A stretch of 5,582 nucleotides of DNA. Source: Proteiniphilum sp. Its GTDB lineage: Bacteria > Bacteroidota > Bacteroidia > Bacteroidales > Dysgonomonadaceae. The position numbers and the translations under genes are program-made. The DNA lies in the NCBI GenBank assembly GCA_031255275.1, contig JAIRSV010000141.1, forward strand, positions 1 to 5,582, read 5' to 3'. The notes under the pieces are model-generated. The model was not told the DNA's origin, made no database searches, and saw only the letters and a list, made by a program, of their open reading frames with translations. This document shows, piece by piece, positions 1-4,341 of this stretch. Position 1 is the stretch's first letter. Each line of letters opens with the position of its first letter.

Positions 1-1
1 T

Positions 2-93
2 AAAGAAATCACTTAATAAAGAAATCGTTCGTCGGGGCGGGTGCTCCCGCCCCTTGCCACTCGGGCGCTCCCCGAGCTGGTTGTTTTTGGCGC
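2..93. repeat. 92-bp structured direct repeat, copy 1
   Basis: This block matches 155-246 at 89 of 92 positions, with an offset of exactly 153 bp. The differences are at 11, 16 and 68. It opens with a nested short repeat, aaagaaatc at 2-10 and again at 18-26. It contains a perfect 8-bp inverted repeat (34-41 against 46-53, loop TGCT). A second hairpin follows (57-65 against 71-80, loop 66-70, one bulged C at 77) and runs directly into a T-rich tract at 81-88. One of the three differences (68) lies in a hairpin loop and none lies in a stem, so both hairpins are intact in each copy. No transposase or target duplication is visible. The copy begins at the window edge, so more copies may lie to the left. 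I do not recognise a named family; a REP-like or MITE-like intergenic element is the best description. Confidence 0.85.
57..88 (+). terminator. terminator-like hairpin in repeat copy 1
   Basis: CCACTCGGG (57-65) pairs with CCCGAG plus TGG (71-76 and 78-80), leaving one bulged C at 77 and a 5-nt loop. TTGTTTTT follows immediately at 81-88. This has the shape of a rho-independent terminator for rightward transcription. It may end a transcript entering from the left, beyond the window. No upstream gene is visible, so the role is inferred from shape alone. Confidence 0.4.
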
Positions 94-100
94 ATTGGTT

Positions 101-136
101 ATGTAAATCATGTAAATCACGTAAATCAGAAGAATC
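101..136. repeat. degenerate 9-bp tandem repeat (about four units)
   Basis: Units are atgtaaatc (101-109), atgtaaatc (110-118), acgtaaatc (119-127) and the more divergent agaagaatc (128-136). The AAATC ending also recurs in the aaagaaatc words of the flanking 92-bp repeats. It sits in the spacer between the two large repeat copies. Such arrays can expand or contract by slippage. No gene reads through this one. Confidence 0.75.
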
Positions 137-154
137 ACAGTGCAGACAATTAGC

Positions 155-246
155 AAAGAAATCGCTTATTAAAGAAATCGTTCGTCGGGGCGGGTGCTCC
201 CGCCCCTTGCCACTCGGGCGTTCCCCGAGCTGGTTGTTTTTGGCGC
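155..246. repeat. 92-bp structured direct repeat, copy 2
   Basis: Second copy of the element at 2-93, with 3 mismatches. It keeps the nested aaagaaatc pair (155-163 and 171-179), the GC-rich 8-bp hairpin (187-194 against 199-206) and the second hairpin (210-218 against 224-233) ending in a T-rich tract at 234-241. The single change within the hairpin region is in a loop (C to T at 221). Downstream the sequence diverges completely from what follows copy 1. The shared unit is therefore the 92 bp, with a 61-bp spacer between the copies. Confidence 0.85.
210..241 (+). terminator. terminator-like hairpin in repeat copy 2
   Basis: Same structure as at 57-88: a 9-bp stem with one bulged base, a loop differing by one base, then TTGTTTTT at 234-241. 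It would face transcripts coming from the left and lies opposite the dapA transcript arriving from the right. The function is inferred from shape only. Confidence 0.4.
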
Positions 247-260
247 TCTTCAAAACATTT

Positions 261-288
261 TCAACTGTCAACTTTCCACTGTCCATTA
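261..288. repeat. degenerate 7-bp tandem repeat (four units)
   Basis: Units are tcaactg, tcaactt, tccactg and tccatta. On the other strand this reads as the GACAGTTGA/GACAGTGGA type of low-complexity spacer often seen between genes in Bacteroidales. It lies just past repeat copy 2 and before the dapA terminator. Function unknown. Apart from the repeats listed, I see nothing gene-like in 1-324. Confidence 0.6.
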
Positions 289-324
289 ATGAAGCTTCTT
301 TAGAAAACATGCCGGGGGGTGTGC

Positions 325-354
325 AAAAAAAGGGGAGGGTAACATTACCCTCCC
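325..354 (-). terminator. intrinsic terminator of dapA
   Basis: GGGAGGGTAA (333-342) and TTACCCTCCC (345-354) form a perfect 10-bp inverted repeat around CA. In practice the inner pairs would open to make a usable loop. On the minus strand the stem is followed, after one further C, by seven T (325-331 are A on the plus strand). This is a textbook rho-independent terminator for leftward transcription. Its first arm encodes the last two glycines and the stop codon of dapA. There is no immediate T run on the plus-strand side, so it is expected to work in one direction. Confidence 0.92.
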
Positions 355-1256
355 TGAACAGGTTTTTCTCGTGTCAACCGGACAAGTTCCGTCTCTATCT
401 CCCGGAGCGTCTTTTCGCTCACGGGTACCAGCGGTAGACGCAGTCTGTTGCGAATCATTCCCATCAGGTGGAGCAGGCACTTTACTCCCGCGGGATTGCC
501 TTCCTCGAACATGAGGCGGAACAGGGTGCCGAAATCATCGTTCATCTTGCGACGCGCTTCGGTGGCATTGCCTTCGAGGGCGCTTCTTACCAGCCATGCC
601 ATCTCACGGGGAAAGGCGTTTGCAAAGACGGAGATCACGCCTGTCCCGCCGAGCGCGATTACGTCGGCTGTGATGCTGTCGTCGCCCGAAATGACGCTGA
701 ATCCTTCCGGGGCGCCGTCTATGATTGCTTTGATTTGCCGGAGGTCGCCCGAGGCTTCTTTTACGGCGATAATATTGCTGCAGTCGCGCGACAGGCGCAG
801 AGTGGTTTCGGCCGTCATATTCACGCCTGTCCTGCCGGGCACGTTGTAGAGGATGAGGGGGAGCGGCGATGCGTGTGACAGGGTGCGATAGTGCCGGTAA
901 AGGCCTTCCTGCGGGGGCTTGTTGTAGGAGGGGGTGACGGAGAGTATGGCGCTGACGCCGGTGAAGTCGCCGGTTTCAAGTTCTTCGGCTACGTCGGCTG
1001 TGCTGTTGCCGCCGACGCCGGCTATTACCGGAATCTTATGATTTGTCTGCTCTGTGATAAAGCGTATCACTGAGCGCTTTTCCTGCTTCGAGAGTGTGGG
1101 GCTTTCGGCCGTGGTGCCAAGGGCTACTATGTAATCGGTGGCGCTTTCGAGGTGAAATTTCACCAGTTGCGAAAGGGCTGCGTAATCTATGGAATTATCT
1201 TCTCCGAAGGGTGTGATTAGGGCCACGCCCAGGCCGCTGAGATTTATTTCCGACAT
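345..1256 (-). CDS. dapA: 4-hydroxy-tetrahydrodipicolinate synthase (DapA)
   Basis: A cytoplasmic aldolase-type enzyme that condenses pyruvate with L-aspartate 4-semialdehyde, the first committed step to diaminopimelate and lysine. The 303 residues are close to the usual family length of about 290-300 and form a complete TIM barrel. Visible active-site features are GTTAES at 47-52 (Thr48 and Thr49), Tyr111 in SYNKP, YNVPGRT at 137-143 (Tyr137 and Arg142), and Lys166 in AVKEASG as the Schiff-base lysine. GDDS lies at 191-194 and GGTGVISV at 203-210. These match the E. coli residues Thr44, Thr45, Tyr107, Tyr133, Arg138 and Lys161 with an offset of 4-5. GTTAE instead of GTTGE is a variation I consider normal for this phylum. 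The ATG start leads straight into the conserved LSGLGVALITPF segment. The gene is monocistronic here, with its own promoter and a terminator overlapping the stop. It is divergent from hydG. The leader is too short for a lysine riboswitch. The related N-acetylneuraminate lyases are less likely given the full DapA motif set. Confidence 0.96.
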   Translation of the reverse strand: MSEINLSGLGVALITPFGEDNSIDYAALSQLVKFHLESATDYIVALGTTAESPTLSKQEKRSVIRFITEQTNHKIPVIAGVGGNSTADVAEELETGDFTGVSAILSVTPSYNKPPQEGLYRHYRTLSHASPLPLILYNVPGRTGVNMTAETTLRLSRDCSNIIAVKEASGDLRQIKAIIDGAPEGFSVISGDDSITADVIALGGTGVISVFANAFPREMAWLVRSALEGNATEARRKMNDDFGTLFRLMFEEGNPAGVKCLLHLMGMIRNRLRLPLVPVSEKTLREIETELVRLTREKPVQGG

Positions 1257-1355
1257 ATTAAAGTTTAATTATTACATTCAGACTGTTTTTTGCTGATCTT
1301 TTCCGGCTGTTTGTGCCCGGATTGTTTATCTGATGAGCAAAATTATTCAGGGTTA

Positions 1356-1386
1356 CAAAGGTATATATTTTTCATCAGGTCGGAAA
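1356..1386 (-). promoter_or_regulatory. dapA promoter, Bacteroidetes type
   Basis: On the minus strand, TACCTTTG (1363 to 1356) matches the Bacteroidetes -7 consensus TAnnTTTG. TTTC (1386 to 1383) lies 19 bp upstream, one base off the -33 TTTG element at an accepted spacing. Transcription would begin near 1350, giving a leader of about 90-95 nt before the dapA ATG. A 7-bp inverted repeat, CTGATGA (1330-1336) and TCATCAG (1372-1378), brackets the -7 box. It could be an operator but may be chance. Confidence 0.7.
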
Positions 1387-1426
1387 TTTTATTCATGGCG
1401 ATGGAGCAAAATCTGTCTGATAATGT

Positions 1427-1434
1427 TATCTTTG
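1427..1434 (+). promoter_or_regulatory. hydG-hydF promoter -7 element (TATCTTTG)
   Basis: TATCTTTG is an exact match to the Bacteroidetes -7 consensus TAnnTTTG, 26 bp before the hydG ATG. No convincing -33 TTTG lies 19-21 bp upstream, so an activator or another sigma factor may assist. The start of transcription would fall near 1440, leaving a leader of about 20 nt. This position also rules out translation starts further upstream for hydG. The 12-bp core TGTTATCTTTGC recurs before the hydrolase at 4300-4311. Confidence 0.7.
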
Positions 1435-1460
1435 CACGCAAAAAAAGAAACTGTTTCCGT

Positions 1461-2882
1461 ATGAAATTTACTCCCGAAACTTATCGTATTCCGGATATTC
1501 CCATGCAGCCGTTTGTGGACGAGGGTGAGATCCGGGCTTTTTTGGATAATACGCCGTCGTCGCCCGAAAGGGTGCGCCGGGTCATTGACAAGTCGCTGGC
1601 TAAAAACCGCCTGAGCCTGGAGGAGACGGCCGTCCTTATCAATGCGACCGGCGACGAGTCTGAAGGGCTTATCATGGAGGGGGCCAGGGCGCTTAAGACG
1701 GAGGTGTACGGGAACCGTATCGTGCTGTTTGCTCCGCTCTACGTGGGGAACAAGTGTGCCAATAACTGTGCTTACTGCGGCTTCAGGGCCTCGAACAGGG
1801 AGCAGGTGCGCAAGACGCTGTCGCACGACGAGCTGGTGAAAGAGGTGGAGGCGCTGGAGGAGTGCGGGCAGAAGAGGCTGATTATGGTCTTCGGAGAACA
1901 TGCGGAGTATGGGCCTGAGTTTATCGCAGAGGCGGTGAGGACTGCTTATACTGTGAAAAAGGGTCGCGGGGAGATCCGGCGGGTGAATATTAATGCGGCG
2001 CCGCTGGATTTGGAGGGTTTCCGTCTGGTGAAGGAGGCGGGTATCGGTACTTATCAGGTGTTTCAGGAGACTTATCACCGGGGAGCTTATGCGATTTATC
2101 ATCCGCAGGGGAAGAAGGCGGATTATGATGCCCGGCTCACGGCGCTTGACAGGGCGCTGGAGGCAGGGCTGGATGATGTGGGAATCGGGGCGCTGATAGG
2201 TCTCTATGACTGGCGTTTCGAGGTGATGGGACTGGTGCGTCATGCCAGTCACCTGGAGGCGTGCTATAACGTGGGGCCGCATACGATCTCGTTTCCCCGG
2301 ATCAAGGACGCTTCGATGCTGAGGATGGGGGGGCATTACTTTGCTTCCGACGGTGAATTTGCCCGGCTGGTGGCAGTTCTGCGTCTGGCGGTGCCTTATA
2401 CGGGGCTGATTCTTACGGCCCGCGAGCCGGCGGAGTTGCGCAACGAGCTGATACGGTATGGCGTGTCGCAGATTGACGGGGGGACAAAAATAGAGCTGGG
2501 CAGCTATGTTTCCGAACAGAGGAATATTAACCTGAACAGGAGTCAGTTTCGCATCAACGACGATCGCTCGCTGAATGAGGTGGTGGACGAGTTGCTGCTG
2601 CAGGGGATGCTTCCCTCGTTTTGCACGGCCTGCTATCGTCTGGGGCGTACGGGCGAGCATTTTATGGAATTTTCCGTTCCCGGCTTCATCAAGCGGTACT
2701 GCACGCCTAACGCCATACTGACGCTGGCGGAGTATCTTGTGGATTATGCGCCTGCCCGGACGGCGGAAAGGGGTTGGAAGGTCATCGCCGAGAATCTGGA
2801 CGGGATGAGCGAGCATTTGCGGAATGAGATGCAGGAAAAGATCGGCAGGATCAGGCAGGGAGAAAGGGATCTTTACCGGTAG
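1461..2882 (+). CDS. hydG: [FeFe]-hydrogenase H-cluster maturase HydG (radical SAM tyrosine lyase)
   Basis: A cytoplasmic radical-SAM enzyme that cleaves L-tyrosine to p-cresol and dehydroglycine, from which the CO and CN ligands of the hydrogenase H-cluster arise. With the ATG at 1461 it has 473 residues, about the length of known HydG proteins (roughly 470). The SAM-cluster motif is Cys99-x3-Cys103-x2-Cys106 (NKCANNCAYCGF). The C-terminal auxiliary cluster motif is Cys388-x2-Cys391-x22-Cys414. That second motif with exact spacing separates HydG from the thiamine enzyme ThiH, which is shorter and lacks it. The segment with His261 and His264 probably supplies the histidine that holds the labile iron; I cannot say which one. 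The frame is open back to 1290, but that extension crosses the promoter core at 1427-1434 and has no family-like sequence, so 1461 is the likely start. It is followed after 54 bp by hydF with no terminator between, so the two probably form an operon. HydE is not nearby in this window. Confidence 0.96.
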   Translation: MKFTPETYRIPDIPMQPFVDEGEIRAFLDNTPSSPERVRRVIDKSLAKNRLSLEETAVLINATGDESEGLIMEGARALKTEVYGNRIVLFAPLYVGNKCANNCAYCGFRASNREQVRKTLSHDELVKEVEALEECGQKRLIMVFGEHAEYGPEFIAEAVRTAYTVKKGRGEIRRVNINAAPLDLEGFRLVKEAGIGTYQVFQETYHRGAYAIYHPQGKKADYDARLTALDRALEAGLDDVGIGALIGLYDWRFEVMGLVRHASHLEACYNVGPHTISFPRIKDASMLRMGGHYFASDGEFARLVAVLRLAVPYTGLILTAREPAELRNELIRYGVSQIDGGTKIELGSYVSEQRNINLNRSQFRINDDRSLNEVVDELLLQGMLPSFCTACYRLGRTGEHFMEFSVPGFIKRYCTPNAILTLAEYLVDYAPARTAERGWKVIAENLDGMSEHLRNEMQEKIGRIRQGERDLYR

Positions 2883-2936
2883 CGGAGAGGCTGAGGCGCC
2901 GACGGACGGATTAACGGATTAAATGTGTGTGAAGGG

Positions 2937-4196
2937 ATGAAAATAAACAGTTTACATATCGGCATCTTCGGACGCAGGAATACGGGAAAGAGTTCGCTGA
3001 TCAACATGCTTACCGGGCAGGATATTTCCATTGTGTCCGAGTTTGCGGGAACGACGACGGATCCGGTGAAGAAGTCGGTGGAAATCTTTGACATCGGCCC
3101 GGCCATACTGATAGATACGGCCGGGATTGATGACCTGGGGGAGATCGGGGAGAAGAGGATCCGGAAGTCGCAGGAGGTGATCCTGCGGGTTGACTGTGCT
3201 ATCCTGCTGATTGCCGGCAATCAGTTTGGCGACTATGAGGTGCAGCTGATCGACCGGTTCGGAAAGAATAACGTCCCCTGCCTCATTGCCCATAACAAGA
3301 ATGACATCGACAAGATTGCCGCTATTACGAGAACGGCGATCGGGCAACATTCCGACGCGGAGGTCATCGACTTCAGCACGGTCAACCCGGCGGACAGGGA
3401 GAGGCTGATCGCTGCGCTGAAGCGCATCATCCCGCCGGGCGCCCTCCGGGGCGGGTCGCTCATCGGCGACCTGGTACGGCCAAAGGATGTGGTGCTGCTC
3501 ATCACGCCCATCGACAGCGAGGCGCCGGAGGGGCGGATGATCCTGCCGCAGAACCAGGTCATCCGCGACGCGCTGGATAACCGGTGCCTGACGGTGGTGG
3601 TGCGGGAGAGCGAGATCGAGGAGTTCCTGAAGCTGGGCATCAGGCCGGCGCTGGTGATTACCGACAGTTCCGTGTTCGACATTGCGGCAAAGGCCTTTCC
3701 GGAGGATATTCCGCTGACGGGCTTCAGCATCCTCTTCGCCCGCCGGAAGGGCAACTTCAACGCCTTTATGGAGGGTACGCCACACATCCCGCGCCTCAGA
3801 GACGGCGACCGCGTCCTGCTGCTGGAGAGCTGTACGCATCAGACGCGCTGCGACGACATCGGCAGGGTGAAAATACCGGCACTGCTGCGGCAGTTCACCG
3901 GGAAGGAACTGCAATTCACATTCATTTCCGGTCTCTCGGCGCTTCCGGAGGATGTGCGGGAATACGCCCTCGTCATCCAGTGCGGCGGCTGCATGATCAC
4001 GCGCAAACAGTTGCTCAACCGGCTTCGTCCGTTTATCGAGGCGGGCGTGCCGGTGACTAATTATGGCATGGCGCTGGCGTACATGCACGGCATTTTCAGA
4101 AGAGCTACCGGTCCGCTCGTAAGGGTGCCGGTATGTCTGCCGCTTTTTCCCGACGATCCCTCGGCCGTCACTCAATTGAAGCCGTCTCAAAAGTAA
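2937..4196 (+). CDS. hydF: [FeFe]-hydrogenase maturation GTPase HydF
   Basis: A cytoplasmic scaffold that receives the 2Fe precursor made by HydE and HydG and hands it to apo-hydrogenase. From the ATG at 2937 it has 419 residues. The N-terminal GTPase domain has G1 GRRNTGKS (12-19), G2 within GTTTDP (38-43), G3 DTAG (60-63) and G4 NKND (120-123). A dimerisation domain follows at about 175-265. The C-terminal cluster domain carries Cys299-x-His301 and Cys349-x2-Cys352, fitting the family pattern CxH-x(46-53)-HCxxC with a 46-residue gap. The one departure is Gln348 where many HydF proteins have His, giving QCGGC. The three cysteines are intact, so the protein is probably functional. An in-frame GTG at 2925 would add four residues. 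I prefer the ATG because MKINSLHIGIFGRRN aligns with the usual short N-terminus. The 54-bp gap after hydG holds a duplicated CGGATTAA (2907-2922). No strong terminator follows the gene. Confidence 0.95.
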   Translation: MKINSLHIGIFGRRNTGKSSLINMLTGQDISIVSEFAGTTTDPVKKSVEIFDIGPAILIDTAGIDDLGEIGEKRIRKSQEVILRVDCAILLIAGNQFGDYEVQLIDRFGKNNVPCLIAHNKNDIDKIAAITRTAIGQHSDAEVIDFSTVNPADRERLIAALKRIIPPGALRGGSLIGDLVRPKDVVLLITPIDSEAPEGRMILPQNQVIRDALDNRCLTVVVRESEIEEFLKLGIRPALVITDSSVFDIAAKAFPEDIPLTGFSILFARRKGNFNAFMEGTPHIPRLRDGDRVLLLESCTHQTRCDDIGRVKIPALLRQFTGKELQFTFISGLSALPEDVREYALVIQCGGCMITRKQLLNRLRPFIEAGVPVTNYGMALAYMHGIFRRATGPLVRVPVCLPLFPDDPSAVTQLKPSQK

Positions 4197-4209
4197 ATAC
4201 CATCTCTTT

Positions 4210-4265
4210 TTCCGTATCAATACGCTTACGGGAATGTTTGAGGCGCAAATACGGGCGTATCGGAA
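4210..4265. other. possible bulged stem-loop after hydF
   Basis: TTCCG (4210-4214) and ATACGC (4220-4225) can pair with CGGAA (4261-4265) and GCGTAT (4255-4260), leaving TATCA as a 5-nt bulge. An alternative local fold pairs CCGTA (4212-4216) with TACGG (4227-4231). Neither is followed by a T run, so this is not a clear intrinsic terminator. It lies between the hydF stop and the next promoter. It could be an mRNA 3' end structure or chance. Confidence 0.25.
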
Positions 4266-4302
4266 ATGCCGGTTTCGCCGGAAGACTAATGATAAATTGT
4301 GT

Positions 4303-4310
4303 TATCTTTG
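4303..4310 (+). promoter_or_regulatory. promoter -7 element for the alpha/beta hydrolase
   Basis: TATCTTTG matches the Bacteroidetes TAnnTTTG consensus exactly and lies 31 bp before the hydrolase ATG. No clear -33 TTTG is found 19-21 bp upstream. The expected leader is about 25 nt. A promoter here indicates that the hydrolase is a separate transcription unit from hydG-hydF, although some read-through is possible because no strong terminator is seen between them. Confidence 0.65.
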
Positions 4311-4341
4311 CCCCACCTGATTTTATTAAAAGCAATTCAAC

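Noticed and set aside
1..250. CRISPR array
   Set aside because: There are only two large units. At 92 bp they are too long for CRISPR repeats, the spacer contains its own tandem repeat, and no cas gene is present.
1..324. Insertion sequence remnant
   Set aside because: There are no terminal inverted repeats bounding the region, no target duplication and no transposase fragment in any frame.
54..437. Plus-strand open frame of 127 codons across the repeat region and the dapA terminator
   Set aside because: It starts at a TTG inside a repeat, encodes the same peptide (PLGRSPSWLFLA) twice because of the 92-bp repeats, then runs antisense into dapA. It has no promoter and no recognisable domain.
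468..1073. Plus-strand frames opposite dapA (468-878 and 891-1073)
   Set aside because: They are shadows of dapA, which has a full set of active-site residues, a promoter and a terminator on the other strand.
1257..1355. Lysine riboswitch in the dapA leader
   Set aside because: The predicted leader is only about 90-95 nt, well short of the roughly 170-nt lysine aptamer. Only a weak 5-bp hairpin (1302-1306 with 1317-1321) is visible, with no T run.
1389..2816. 475-codon minus-strand frame antisense to hydG
   Set aside because: It lies entirely opposite a clearly conserved gene, and its translation has no family features (many His, Arg, Pro and Gln residues). Strong codon bias in hydG explains the lack of stops.
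2883..2936. Terminator or separate promoter between hydG and hydF
   Set aside because: No hairpin with a T run and no TAnnTTTG element is present. Only a duplicated CGGATTAA was seen, so co-transcription is the simpler reading.
2952..4220. 422-codon minus-strand frame antisense to hydF
   Set aside because: It mirrors hydF almost exactly and is rich in Arg, Asp and Gln as expected of a GC-rich shadow frame. No motif or promoter supports it.
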